The notes: generated by a model not told the origin, from the sequence alone. A stretch of 7,254 nucleotides of DNA from Thermoanaerobaculia bacterium (GCA_025937035.1 JAICSG010000189.1:1-7254); one strand, 5' to 3'; positions 1 through 6,290 are shown, counted from the stretch's first letter. Program-made: numbers and translations.

Positions 1-22
1 GAGACGCCCCGTGGGGCGTCTC
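1..22. terminator. Perfect palindromic hairpin beyond the ArsA-like gene
   Basis: Two 10-nt arms (GAGACGCCCC and GGGGCGTCTC) are perfect reverse complements around a central GT, so a stable hairpin can form on either strand. It lies 38 nt past the stop codon of the minus-strand ATPase gene and could end that transcript. The bases that would form its U-tract on the minus strand fall outside the window. Read in the plus direction there is no T-run after it. A terminator role is therefore inferred from position and symmetry only. Confidence 0.45.
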
Positions 23-60
23 CGGATCGGCGACAACGCTCCAAGCCCAAGGCAACCTCC

Positions 61-957
61 TTAGAAATTCCGCGCCGATTCGGCGAAGCAGCGTCCCAGG
101 GTTCCCAGCAGGGCGAGCCCGCGGTCGAGGGGGAGCTGCGGCAGCTCGATCCGCGGCCCCGGCCAGGACTCCTTGAGCCGGGCGAGCTCCCGGTCATTGA
201 GCTTGCGGCGGCGGCGCCAGAGGGAGACCAGCTCGTTCTCCGGTCCGGTGGATGGGGGCGGCTCGGGCGGATACAGCCCGTTGACCACCAGCAGCTCGGG
301 CTCGCGCCGCACGCGGTCGCGCAAGGCGGTCCGCAGCTCCAGGGCCTCCTCCACCGGCATCTCCTCGGCTTGCGTCACCACCACGATGCCACAGCGCTCG
401 GGATCGGCGATCAGGGTCGCCAGGTCTCCGGCCATGCGGGAGAACGGGCCGTTGGTGATCACGTCGGTCACCAGCGCCGGGGCGGCGAGCAGGGTCACGC
501 CGTGGCCGGTGGCCGGCGCGTCGAGGATCACCGTCTCGACCTCCGGAGCGCCCGGCCCGCCCATGCCGTGGAGCAGCCGGTAGGCGTGGCCAAGGATGGC
601 GAGCTCCTTGAGCCCGGGAGCGCCGGTGGCGAACTGCTGATAGACCGGGCTGTCGAGCACCCTTCGGGCCAGCAGCTCCAGCTTGAGCTGGTCGCGCACC
701 ACCTGGTCGAGCACCTGGCGGGGCTTGAGGTTCTGCACCCAGAGGCGCGGCTCGGCTTCCAGGATGTCGCCGCCGGAGGGCGGGGTCCCCATCATCTGGT
801 GCAGGTTCTCCCGCGGATCGACCTCGACGATGAGCGTCCGCCGCCCCGCCGCGGCGAGGGCGCGGCCGATCGTGGCGGAGACCACGGTCTTGCCCACGCC
901 CCCCTTGCCGGTGACCACCACAAGCTGGCGCCGCGCGAGCTGCTCGATCGGATTCAT
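61..957 (-). CDS. ArsA/Get3-family P-loop ATPase (single domain)
   Basis: This 298-residue protein belongs to the ArsA/Get3/MinD-like deviant Walker A NTPases, expected to be cytosolic dimers that couple ATP hydrolysis to handling an ion, a partner or a hydrophobic tail. A beta-strand leads into the deviant Walker A GKGGVGKT at residues 17-24, with the signature lysine K18 and catalytic-loop lysine K23. A switch I-like VEVDPREN follows at 44-51, the switch II-like LDAPATGH at 145-152 (ArsA proteins have DTAPTGHT there), and a [13 protein letters not shown] segment beyond. The length fits one ATPase domain, not the duplicated ArsA of arsenite pumps. The reading frame stays open upstream to 1050, but ATG at 957 is chosen because GGAGGGGA lies 7 nt upstream and homology begins just inside it. 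No ars genes or tail-anchored targeting partners are nearby, so the substrate is unknown and an arsenic role is not supported. Confidence 0.85.
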   Translation of the reverse strand: MNPIEQLARRQLVVVTGKGGVGKTVVSATIGRALAAAGRRTLIVEVDPRENLHQMMGTPPSGGDILEAEPRLWVQNLKPRQVLDQVVRDQLKLELLARRVLDSPVYQQFATGAPGLKELAILGHAYRLLHGMGGPGAPEVETVILDAPATGHGVTLLAAPALVTDVITNGPFSRMAGDLATLIADPERCGIVVVTQAEEMPVEEALELRTALRDRVRREPELLVVNGLYPPEPPPSTGPENELVSLWRRRRKLNDRELARLKESWPGPRIELPQLPLDRGLALLGTLGRCFAESARNF

Positions 958-964
958 CAGACGG

Positions 965-972
965 TCCCCTCC
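965..972 (-). promoter_or_regulatory. Ribosome binding site fixing the ATPase start
   Basis: On the minus strand GGAGGGGA sits 7 nt before the ATG at 957. This strong Shine-Dalgarno decides against the longer open frame beginning at 1050, whose first 31 residues do not resemble the family. Confidence 0.75.
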
Positions 973-998
973 ATGCCGCCCCCGGCGTTGCAAGACCT

Positions 999-1023
999 TT
1001 GCCGCAGGGCGGCAATGACTATA
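999..1023 (-). promoter_or_regulatory. Possible ATPase promoter with inverted repeat
   Basis: On the minus strand a TATAGT hexamer (1018-1023) matches five of six bases of a sigma-70 -10 box. A perfect 7-bp inverted repeat, TTGCCGC-AGG-GCGGCAA (999-1015), lies just downstream where transcription would start, about 54 nt before the ATG. The repeat could be an operator or a 5'-UTR hairpin. No -35 hexamer is recognisable at the expected spacing (1041-1046 is GC only), so this is weak. Confidence 0.25.
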
Positions 1024-1081
1024 TCGAATCCCGGTCCGCCCGGGCGCCAATGCCGGGCGCCGTCTCGGTCCGGTCTCTCCG

Positions 1082-1110
1082 TTACACCTTGTTTACAGAC
1101 AGCCTATGGG
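1082..1110 (+). promoter_or_regulatory. Weak candidate promoter for the RiPP precursor
   Basis: This is the only relatively AT-rich patch upstream of the peptide gene. TATGGG (1105-1110) could serve as a -10 box, with TTACAC (1082-1087) 17 nt upstream as a poor -35. Two similar words, GTTACA and GTTTACA, begin 10 nt apart (1081 and 1091), one helical turn, which could be a regulator site. Hexamer matches are poor and this call is tentative. Confidence 0.2.
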
Positions 1111-1111
1111 G

Positions 1112-1132
1112 CTCCTGGGTGGGCCCAAGGAG
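1112..1132 (+). promoter_or_regulatory. Hairpin that can occlude the RiPP precursor Shine-Dalgarno
   Basis: CTCCT (1112-1116) pairs fully with AGGAG (1128-1132), which is the Shine-Dalgarno core of the peptide gene. GGG (1117-1119) pairs with CCC (1124-1126), leaving A1127 bulged and TGGG as the loop. The stem has eight base pairs, mostly G-C, and ends 9 nt before the ATG at 1142. The pairing is seen directly in the sequence. That it restrains translation until melted or bound by a factor is inference. Confidence 0.45.
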
Positions 1133-1141
1133 AGACATGCG

Positions 1142-1297
1142 ATGAAAAAGACGGCCAAGAAGCTTTCCCTCAGCCGCGAGACGCTCCGCAGCCTGGAGGA
1201 GACCGCCCTCCAGGAGGTGGCCGGCGGCGTCACCAAGATCGACTGCTCGAACACGGGCTCCTGCGTCAGCACCACTCCCACCTGCGTCTTCTGCTGA
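1142..1297 (+). CDS. RiPP precursor peptide, class I lanthipeptide-like, GG leader
   Basis: This 51-residue peptide has the two-part layout of a ribosomally made, post-translationally modified peptide. The leader (residues 1-29) is basic at the start, carries [13 protein letters not shown] at 6-18, and ends EVAGG at 25-29, a double-glycine site of the kind cut by C39-peptidase exporters. The KLxLxRETLRxL type of leader is common, to my knowledge, in lanthipeptide-like precursors of Acidobacteriota and Bacteroidota. The 22-residue core (30-51) has Cys at 35, 41, 48 and 51, and Ser/Thr at 31, 36, 38, 40, 43, 44, 45 and 47, giving ample partners for (methyl)lanthionine rings. It ends in Cys-Val-Phe-Cys. 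ATG 1142 is chosen over the in-frame ATG 1106 because AAGGAG (1127-1132) lies 9 nt upstream and homologous leaders begin MKK. No LanB/LanC, LanM, radical SAM enzyme or transporter lies within the window, so the modification class is uncertain; a radical-SAM thioether product is an alternative. Confidence 0.75.
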   Translation: MKKTAKKLSLSRETLRSLEETALQEVAGGVTKIDCSNTGSCVSTTPTCVFC

Positions 1298-1305
1298 GGA
1301 GGCTC

Positions 1306-1331
1306 CCCACCCCGCCGCCGCGCGGGGTGGG
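1306..1331 (+). terminator. Strong hairpin between RiPP gene and hemB
   Basis: A perfect 10-bp stem pairs CCCACCCCGC (1306-1315) with GCGGGGTGGG (1322-1331) around a 6-nt loop, beginning 8 nt after the peptide stop codon. No T-run follows (the next bases are CCGTTCCC). It is therefore not a canonical intrinsic terminator. It may give partial termination or protect the 3' end of a short abundant peptide mRNA. Confidence 0.5.
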
Positions 1332-1353
1332 CCGTTCCCACCCTTCCGGGGCG

Positions 1354-1382
1354 TTGCGTTTCCCCACTCGCCGCGATACAAA
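1354..1382 (+). promoter_or_regulatory. Weak candidate hemB promoter
   Basis: TTGCGT (1354-1359) and TACAAA (1377-1382) are spaced 17 nt and loosely resemble -35 and -10 boxes. Initiation would fall only a few bases before the hemB ATG, giving a nearly leaderless mRNA, consistent with hemB's poorly placed Shine-Dalgarno. The matches are weak, and read-through from the peptide gene is an alternative. Confidence 0.2.
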
Positions 1383-1392
1383 CCGGAGCGTC

Positions 1393-2379
1393 ATGGCATT
1401 CCCTGAAACCCGATTACGCCGCTTCCGCCGTACTCCTGACCTCCGCCGCCTCGTCCGGGAGACCCGGCTCTCTCCGGACAACCTCGTGCTCCCCCTCTTC
1501 GTCTGCCCCGGCGAGGGGGTTGCGAAACCCATCTCCTCGATGCCCGGCGTCTTCCAGCATTCGGTCGACCGGATCGTCGAGACCTCCCGCGAGGCGTTCG
1601 CGGAGGGGGTCCGCTCCGTGCTGCTCTTCGGCATCCCGGAATTCAAGGACGCCGAGGGGAGCGCCGCCTGGTCGCCGGACGGCATCGTCCAGCGGGCCCT
1701 GCGCGCCCTCGCCGCCGATGTCCCGGGGCTGGTGAAGATCGTCGACGTCTGCTTCTGCGAGTACACGGACCACGGCCACTGCGGCGTGCTCCACGGCCAC
1801 GAGGTGGACAACGACGCCACCCTGGCGAACCTCGCCAAACAGTCGGTCTCCCTGGCCGAGGCTGGAGCGGACATCATCGCCCCCTCGGACATGATGGACG
1901 GCCGGGTGGGGGCCATCCGCCAGGCGCTCGACGAGGCGGGCTTCGCCGCCACGCCGATCCTCTCCTACGCGGTGAAGTTCGCCAGCGGCTTCTACGGCCC
2001 GTTCCGCGAGGCCGCGGAGTCGGCGCCCAAGTTCGGCGACCGCCGGGCCTATCAGATGGACCCGGCGAACGGCCGCGAGGCCATGCGCGAGGCGGAGCTC
2101 GACGTCGAGGAGGGGGCGGACATGCTGATGGTCAAGCCCGCCATGGCCTACCTGGACATCCTGGCGGCCCTGCGCCAGCGCTTCGACCTGCCCCTCGCCG
2201 CCTACCACGTGAGCGGCGAGTACGCCATGCTCAAGGCGGCGGCCGAGCGCGGCTGGATCGACTACGATCGCGTGATGATGGAATCGCTCCTCGCCATCCG
2301 CCGCGCCGGGGCCGATCTCATCCTCACCTACGCCGCCCGCGAGGCGGCGCGGCTGCTGGCCGCGGGGTGGGTGGAATGA
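1393..2379 (+). CDS. hemB: Delta-aminolevulinic acid dehydratase (porphobilinogen synthase)
   Basis: This cytosolic enzyme condenses two 5-aminolevulinate molecules into porphobilinogen, the first pyrrole of the heme, siroheme and cobalamin pathways. Its 328 residues are normal for the family. The two Schiff-base lysines are present: K195 in [14 protein letters not shown] and K248 in [13 protein letters not shown]. The active-site zinc ligands C120, C122 and C130 appear in [14 protein letters not shown], so this is the zinc-dependent form and not the aspartate-rich magnesium form. SDMMDGRV (165-172) is another family hallmark. The frame is open far upstream, but ATG 1393 gives the family N-terminus ([18 protein letters not shown]). 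A GGAG lies only 4 nt upstream, so initiation may be weak or leaderless. The gene overlaps hemL by 4 nt (ATGA), pointing to translational coupling. Confidence 0.97.
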   Translation: MAFPETRLRRFRRTPDLRRLVRETRLSPDNLVLPLFVCPGEGVAKPISSMPGVFQHSVDRIVETSREAFAEGVRSVLLFGIPEFKDAEGSAAWSPDGIVQRALRALAADVPGLVKIVDVCFCEYTDHGHCGVLHGHEVDNDATLANLAKQSVSLAEAGADIIAPSDMMDGRVGAIRQALDEAGFAATPILSYAVKFASGFYGPFREAAESAPKFGDRRAYQMDPANGREAMREAELDVEEGADMLMVKPAMAYLDILAALRQRFDLPLAAYHVSGEYAMLKAAAERGWIDYDRVMMESLLAIRRAGADLILTYAAREAARLLAAGWVE

Positions 2380-3653
2380 GCGGCTTGATGGAGCGCGCCG
2401 AGAAGATCCTCCCCGGCGGCGTCAGCTCCCCCGTGCGCGCCTTCCGGGGGGTGGGCGGCACACCGGTCTTCGTGCGGGCCGCGCAGGGGGCCTGGCTCGA
2501 GGGCGAGGACGGCCGGCGCTACATCGACTACATCGGCGGCTATGGTCCCCACATCCTGGGGCACCGCCATCCGGCGATCGTGGCGGCGATCGAGGAGGCG
2601 CTCGGCCGCGGCACCGCGTTCGGCGCCCCGACCCTCCCCGAGGTGGAGATCGCGGAGACCATCGCCTCGGCCCTCCCCTCGGTCGAGATGGTCCGCCTGG
2701 TGAATTCGGGCACCGAGGCGACCATGTCGGCCCTGCGCCTCACCCGGGCCGCCACCGGCCGCGACAAATTCCTCAAGTTCGAGGGGTGCTACCACGGCCA
2801 CGCCGACCCGTTCCTGATCGCCGCCGGCTCGGGCGCGGCCACCATCGGCGTCCCCTCCTCTCCAGGGGTCCCCGCCGCCGTGGTGGCGGATACCCTGCTC
2901 GCCCCCTACAACGATCTCCAGGCCGTGGAGCGGCTGTTCGAGGCGGCCGGCGACACCATCGCCGCCGTCTTCGTGGAGCCGATCGCCGGCAACATGAACC
3001 TGGTGCCCCCCCTGCCCGGCTTCCTGGAAGGGCTGCGCTCCCTCTGCGACCGCCACGGCTCGATCCTGGTCTTCGACGAGGTGATGACCGGCTTCCGGGT
3101 CGCCTGGGGAGGAGCCCAGATCTTGGAAGGCGTGCGGCCGGACCTGACCACGCTCGGCAAGGTGATCGGCGGCGGCCTGCCTCTCGCCGCCTACGCCGGC
3201 CGGCGCGACCTCATGCAGCGGATCGCACCCGCCGGCCCTGTCTACCAGGCCGGCACCCTCTCGGGAAATCCGCTGGCGGTCGCCGCCGGACGGGCGGCCC
3301 TGAACGAGCTCGGAAAAGGCAGCGCCTACGAGACGCTGGAGCGGACCGGAGCGCACCTCCAGGAGGGGATTCTGGAGGCGGGTCGGCGGCACGGCATTCC
3401 CGTCCGGGTGGAGCGGAAAGGGTCGATGCTCGGCCTCTTCTTCACGGATCAGCCGGTCCACCGTCTGGAGGACGTCAACGCCACGGACCGCCCGCGTTTC
3501 GCGCGCGTCTTCCACAAGCTGCTCGACCGTGGAGTCCACCTGCCCCCCTCCCCCTACGAGGCGATGTTCCTCTCGACGGCCCACGGCGACGCCGAGATCG
3601 CGGCGACCCTCGAAGCCTTCGACGCCGCGTTCGCGGAGGAAGCGGCGGGATGA
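2376..3653 (+). CDS. hemL: Glutamate-1-semialdehyde 2,1-aminomutase
   Basis: This PLP enzyme isomerises glutamate-1-semialdehyde to 5-aminolevulinate, the last step of the C5 (glutamyl-tRNA) route, and so supplies the substrate of HemB encoded just upstream. The 425 residues match the family. It opens with the characteristic [19 protein letters not shown] at 110-115 is the PLP phosphate-binding region, GCYHGHAD begins at residue 137, the cofactor aspartate is D234 in FDEVMTGFR, and the PLP lysine is K262 in [14 protein letters not shown] 2376 is chosen because it overlaps the hemB stop (ATGA). GTG 2367 and ATG 2388 are also in frame, the last giving [11 protein letters not shown]. The upstream ribosome site is only G-rich, so coupling to hemB translation is likely. 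Its presence implies the organism uses glutamyl-tRNA and not glycine (ALA synthase) for tetrapyrroles. It overlaps the next gene by 4 nt. Confidence 0.97.
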   Translation: MSGLMERAEKILPGGVSSPVRAFRGVGGTPVFVRAAQGAWLEGEDGRRYIDYIGGYGPHILGHRHPAIVAAIEEALGRGTAFGAPTLPEVEIAETIASALPSVEMVRLVNSGTEATMSALRLTRAATGRDKFLKFEGCYHGHADPFLIAAGSGAATIGVPSSPGVPAAVVADTLLAPYNDLQAVERLFEAAGDTIAAVFVEPIAGNMNLVPPLPGFLEGLRSLCDRHGSILVFDEVMTGFRVAWGGAQILEGVRPDLTTLGKVIGGGLPLAAYAGRRDLMQRIAPAGPVYQAGTLSGNPLAVAAGRAALNELGKGSAYETLERTGAHLQEGILEAGRRHGIPVRVERKGSMLGLFFTDQPVHRLEDVNATDRPRFARVFHKLLDRGVHLPPSPYEAMFLSTAHGDAEIAATLEAFDAAFAEEAAG

Positions 3654-4756
3654 CCCACTCGGACGTCCTGGTCCTCGGCGGCGGCATCATCGGCCTCGCG
3701 GCCGCCCGCGAGCTGGCCCTGCGGGGGCTGCGGGTGGAGGTGGTCGAGCGGCTGCCGGCCGGGGCCGAGGCCTCCCTGGCCGCCGCCGGCATGCTCTCGC
3801 CGTTCAGCGAGGCGATCTCGCCGGGTCCCTTCCTGGACGCCTGCCGCGCCTCCCGCGACCTCTGGGGGCCCTGGGTGGCGGCCCTGGAGGAGGAGACCGG
3901 GCTGACGGTGGACTACGACACCAGCGGCTCCCTCCTGCTGGCGCTCAGCGAGGAGGACGAAGCCGAGCTCGACCGGGCCCTCCAGAACGCCCGCGATCTG
4001 GGAGAGGTGGCTGACGAGATCGACATTCCGGCCCTGCGCCACTGGGTGCCGGACATCACGCCGGACGTGCGCCGGGCCGTCCATCTCACCGGCGAGCACC
4101 GGGTGGACAACGTCCAGCTCTGCGCCGTGCTCGCGCGGGCCGCGCAGAAGCTCGGCGTGACCCTCCACTACGACAGCGAGGTCGAGCGGATCGAGCGCCG
4201 GGTCCCTGAGGGGACGGTGCTGGTCCACGGCCGGCACTGGCGCAAGGAGGCCCGGCTGCTGGTGCTCGCCGCCGGTGCCTGGAGCGGGCTGATCCCGGAG
4301 ATCCCTCCCCTGCCCGTCCGCCCCGTGCGCGGCCAGGTGCTGCTGCTGGGGGGCGTCGAATGGCCGTGGCGCGGCAGCGTCCGGCAGGGGCACCTCTACG
4401 CCGTGCGCCGGGGGGCCACCGGGCTGCTGATCGGGGCCACGGTCGAGGAGGCGGGGTTCGACAAGCACAACACGGTCGAGGGGGTGGAGGATCTCCTGGC
4501 CTTCGCCCGCCGGCTCTTCCCCGGCATCGGCAAGACCCGCCTGGAGACGGTCTGGGCGGGATTGCGGCCCGGCACTCCGGACGACCAGCCGATCCTGGGG
4601 AGAATCCCGGGCTGGCCCGTGCTGGCCGCCACCGGCCACTTCCGCAACGGCATCCTGCTCGCCCCCTGGACGGCCCGGGAGGTGTCGCGGCTCGCCTTCG
4701 CGGAGGGAGGTGAGATCCCAGAGCTCTCGCCGAGGCGCTTCCTCAACGGCTCCTGA
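3650..4756 (+). CDS. thiO: Glycine oxidase ThiO-like FAD-dependent oxidoreductase
   Basis: This 368-residue flavoprotein of the DAO family most resembles ThiO, which oxidises glycine to iminoacetate (dehydroglycine) for the thiazole half of thiamine, or releases glyoxylate, ammonia and peroxide. The N-terminal Rossmann motif GGGIIG (10-15) with E33 after the second strand binds the ADP part of FAD. ASLAAAGMLSP is the ThiO/DAO flavin-contact segment, and RPVRGQVLLL occurs mid-protein. The C-terminal WAGLRPGTPDDQPILG and ATGHFRNGILLAPWTA hold R306 and R332, aligning by motif with the substrate-binding arginines of Bacillus subtilis glycine oxidase. ATG 3650 overlaps the hemL stop by 4 nt, and GGAGGA (3635-3640) lies 9 nt upstream. 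No thiS, thiG or other thiamine gene is in the window, so a broader amine or D-amino-acid oxidase role cannot be excluded. The hem gene context is unexplained by pathway. Confidence 0.85.
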   Translation: MTHSDVLVLGGGIIGLAAARELALRGLRVEVVERLPAGAEASLAAAGMLSPFSEAISPGPFLDACRASRDLWGPWVAALEEETGLTVDYDTSGSLLLALSEEDEAELDRALQNARDLGEVADEIDIPALRHWVPDITPDVRRAVHLTGEHRVDNVQLCAVLARAAQKLGVTLHYDSEVERIERRVPEGTVLVHGRHWRKEARLLVLAAGAWSGLIPEIPPLPVRPVRGQVLLLGGVEWPWRGSVRQGHLYAVRRGATGLLIGATVEEAGFDKHNTVEGVEDLLAFARRLFPGIGKTRLETVWAGLRPGTPDDQPILGRIPGWPVLAATGHFRNGILLAPWTAREVSRLAFAEGGEIPELSPRRFLNGS

Positions 4757-4760
4757 GGGA

Positions 4761-4766
4761 TATAAT
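4761..4766 (+). promoter_or_regulatory. Consensus -10 box for the ferredoxin gene
   Basis: TATAAT is a perfect sigma-70 -10 hexamer, conspicuous in this GC-rich setting, lying 4 nt past the thiO stop. The best -35 candidate (TTCCTC, 4739-4744, 16 nt away) is poor and lies inside thiO. Transcription would start near 4773, about 50 nt before the ferredoxin ATG. No terminator separates it from thiO, so read-through can also supply the gene. Confidence 0.45.
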
Positions 4767-4824
4767 CCCCGCCACGGAGGGGCGAAATCGCCTATCATCT
4801 GGCCGCCTAAAGGAGAGGCTTGGA

Positions 4825-5079
4825 ATGACCCACATCATCACCGAACCCTGCATCGGAGTGAAGGATACGGCCTGCGTCGACGTCTGCCCGGTCGACTGCA
4901 TCTACGGCAAGAACGAGGACTGGGAGATGCTCTACATCCACCCGGAGGAGTGCATCGACTGCGGCCTCTGCGTCGACGCCTGTCCGGTCGAGGCGATCTA
5001 CCCCATGGAGGAGGTCCCCGACAAGTGGAAGAATTTCATCGCCAAGAACTACGAGCACTTCGGCCTGACCCCTCCCTGA
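4825..5079 (+). CDS. Seven-iron [3Fe-4S][4Fe-4S] ferredoxin
   Basis: This small acidic cytosolic electron carrier of 84 residues contains nine cysteines. By alignment of motifs with Azotobacter FdI-type ferredoxins, C9, C17 and C53 would bind the [3Fe-4S] cluster, and C21, C43, C46 and C49 the [4Fe-4S] cluster. C25 matches the free cysteine near the cluster in that family. The remaining count should be read with the sequence: the ligand pattern C-x7-C-x3-C-P and C-x2-C-x2-C-x3-C-P is clear. The tail DKWKNFIAKNYEHFGL is typical of the short FdxA-like group, which lacks the long FdI C-terminus. A strong AAAGGAG (4809-4815) lies 9 nt before the ATG. It has a TATAAT box upstream and a strong terminator downstream, so it can be a single-gene transcript. 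Its redox partner cannot be told from context. Confidence 0.93.
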   Translation: MTHIITEPCIGVKDTACVDVCPVDCIYGKNEDWEMLYIHPEECIDCGLCVDACPVEAIYPMEEVPDKWKNFIAKNYEHFGLTPP

Positions 5080-5110
5080 CCGGCGGGCTCTCCGCTTCCA
5101 GGCCTCGAAG

Positions 5111-5138
5111 AAAGGCGCGGCTCCGGCCGCGCTTTTTT
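5111..5138 (+). terminator. Intrinsic terminator after the ferredoxin gene
   Basis: GCGCGGC (5115-5121) pairs perfectly with GCCGCGC (5126-5132) around a TCCG loop and is followed at once by six T (5133-5138). The AAA before the stem can pair with part of the T-run. This is a textbook Rho-independent terminator and separates the ferredoxin from the heat-shock unit. Confidence 0.92.
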
Positions 5139-5204
5139 GTGGGTACCGCCCAACCTTGACAAAGCTCCCCTAAAACTTTTCCCCACTTTCCTCGTTCCGA
5201 GGAA

Positions 5205-5233
5205 TGGAAAAATCCACCCACCTGTTCTATGAT
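5205..5233 (+). promoter_or_regulatory. Sigma-70-like promoter of cbpA-clpB
   Basis: TGGAAA (5205-5210; four of six -35 bases) and TATGAT (5228-5233; five of six -10 bases) are separated by exactly 17 nt. Transcription would begin near 5240, inside the HAIR repeat, leaving about 58 nt of leader before the TTG start. The overlap with the operator supports this choice over the isolated TTGACA at 5156. Confidence 0.6.
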
Positions 5234-5253
5234 TTGAGTGCTAGCCACTCAAG
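5233..5253 (+). promoter_or_regulatory. HAIR operator (HspR-associated inverted repeat)
   Basis: The half sites TTTGAGT (5233-5239) and ACTCAAG (5247-5253) flank a 7-nt spacer, GCTAGCC. The HAIR consensus bound by the MerR-family heat-shock repressor HspR is CTTGAGT-N7-ACTCAAG, so 13 of 14 bases match. It overlaps the end of the -10 box and the expected start point, the position of a classical repressor site, and precedes a DnaJ/CbpA gene and clpB, both known HspR targets in other bacteria. No hspR gene lies in the window. Confidence 0.82.
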
Positions 5254-5281
5254 CCGCGTTCGAGGGCTGGCCGTCGAAGTC

Positions 5282-5287
5282 GGAGGG
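5282..5287 (+). promoter_or_regulatory. Ribosome binding site deciding the cbpA TTG start
   Basis: GGAGGG lies 10 nt before TTG 5298 (the purine run continues to 5290). It favours TTG over the in-frame GTG at 5238, which lies within the operator and at the predicted transcription start. Confidence 0.7.
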
Positions 5288-5297
5288 AGACGATCTC

Positions 5298-6290
5298 TTG
5301 GAATACAAGGACTACTACGCGACTCTGGGCGTCAAGAAGGACGCGTCCCAGGACGACATCCAGAAGGCGTACCGGAAGCTGGCGCGCAAGTTCCACCCGG
5401 ACGTCAACAAGGACCCGCAGGCCGAGGTCAAGTTCAAGGAGATCGGCGAGGCCTACGAGGTCCTGAAGGACCCGGACAAGCGGAAGAAGTACGACCAGTT
5501 CGGCTCCAACTGGAACCGGATGGGCGGCGGCCAAGGCGGTCCTCCTCCCGGATGGGAAGGGGTTCACTTCGACTTCGGCCAGGGAGGCGGCGGCTTCGAC
5601 TTCAGGGATTTCCAGGGCGCCGGCGGCGGTGGCGCGGCCGGGTTCAGCGACTTCTTCGAGATGCTCTTCGGAGGAGGGGCGGGCGGCCGGCGGCGCGGCG
5701 GCGCGGCGGGCTTTGGAGGCCAGGGCGCCGGCTTCGGCGGCGGCCCCCAGGCGGGGGGCGACTCCGAGGCGACGATCACCCTGTCGGTCGAGGAGGCGGT
5801 CCGGGGAGGCTCCCGGGAGATCGCCATCTCCGATCCGAACACGGGACAGCGCAAGACGCTGACGATCAAGATCCCCGAGGGGGTGCGCTCCGGGCAGCGG
5901 ATCCGCCTGGCCGGACAGGGCTCGCAGGGATTCGGTGGCGGACCGGCGGGCGATCTGTTTTTGAAGATCGAGATCGCGCCCGACTCGCGCTACCGGGTCG
6001 AGGGGTCGGACATCCTGACCACCGTCCCGGTCCATCCGCCGGTGGCCGCCCTGGGCGGCGAGGCGGACGTCGAGACCCCCACGGGCACGCTGCGGGTGAG
6101 GATCCCGGCGGGCTCCTCCTCCGGCCGCAAGATCCGGCTGCGCGGGCGCGGGCTCTCGCAGTCCGGCGGCGGCAAGGGGGACCTGCTGGCGGAGATCCGC
6201 ATCGTGATCCCCGAAAATCTCACCGACCGCGAGCGAGAGCTCTATCAGCAGCTCGCCGAGGTGGCGGCCGAGAGAGAGGTGGAGGCTTAA
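5298..6290 (+). CDS. cbpA: CbpA/DnaJ-type co-chaperone (J-domain, no zinc finger)
   Basis: This 330-residue J-domain protein should stimulate the DnaK ATPase and deliver misfolded clients to it in the cytosol. The J domain spans about residues 1-68, starting [11 protein letters not shown], with the essential HPD at 33-35 and the KKYDQFG end. A long Gly/Phe-rich linker follows (about 70-154), with runs such as GGGGFDF and FFEMLFGGG. Two beta-rich client-binding C-terminal domains then occupy about 155-318 ([19 protein letters not shown] and its second copy [19 protein letters not shown]). The protein has no cysteine, so the CxxCxGxG zinc finger of true DnaJ is absent; it is the class B/CbpA type. 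The start is TTG 5298, set by GGAGGG upstream and by the family N-terminus MEYKDYY. It is preceded by a HAIR operator and followed after 68 nt, without a terminator, by clpB, so the two are probably one heat-inducible transcript. Confidence 0.92.
   Translation: MEYKDYYATLGVKKDASQDDIQKAYRKLARKFHPDVNKDPQAEVKFKEIGEAYEVLKDPDKRKKYDQFGSNWNRMGGGQGGPPPGWEGVHFDFGQGGGGFDFRDFQGAGGGGAAGFSDFFEMLFGGGAGGRRRGGAAGFGGQGAGFGGGPQAGGDSEATITLSVEEAVRGGSREIAISDPNTGQRKTLTIKIPEGVRSGQRIRLAGQGSQGFGGGPAGDLFLKIEIAPDSRYRVEGSDILTTVPVHPPVAALGGEADVETPTGTLRVRIPAGSSSGRKIRLRGRGLSQSGGGKGDLLAEIRIVIPENLTDRERELYQQLAEVAAEREVEA

Noticed and set aside
958..1050. N-terminal extension of the minus-strand ATPase to an ATG at 1050
   Set aside because: The strong GGAGGGGA is placed for ATG 957, and the extra 31 residues have no family resemblance.
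370..1392. Long plus-strand open frame upstream of and in frame with hemB
   Set aside because: It is antisense to the ATPase gene and runs past the peptide gene in another frame. It is an open frame of GC-rich DNA, and HemB homology starts at 1393.
2367..2375. GTG 2367 as the hemL start
   Set aside because: It would add three non-conserved residues; ATG 2376 gives the common ATGA overlap with hemB.
4767..4780. CCCC...GGGG pairing just after the ferredoxin -10 box as a terminator for thiO
   Set aside because: The stem is only four base pairs with no T-run, too weak to support.
3554..4798. Long minus-strand open frames opposite hemL, thiO, cbpA and clpB
   Set aside because: They are antisense shadows of GC-rich genes, with low-complexity Arg/Gly/Pro-rich translations and no motifs.
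5156..5161. Perfect TTGACA as the -35 of the main heat-shock promoter
   Set aside because: No -10-like hexamer occurs 15-19 nt downstream; the TGGAAA/TATGAT pair has correct spacing and overlaps the operator.
5236..5244. CIRCE (HrcA) operator, because GAGTGCTAG resembles its right half
   Set aside because: The left half TTAGCACTC is absent at the required 9-nt distance; the symmetric structure fits HAIR instead.
5238..5297. GTG start for the J-protein at 5238
   Set aside because: It lies inside the HAIR operator at the predicted transcription start, has no ribosome site, and adds 20 residues not found in the family.
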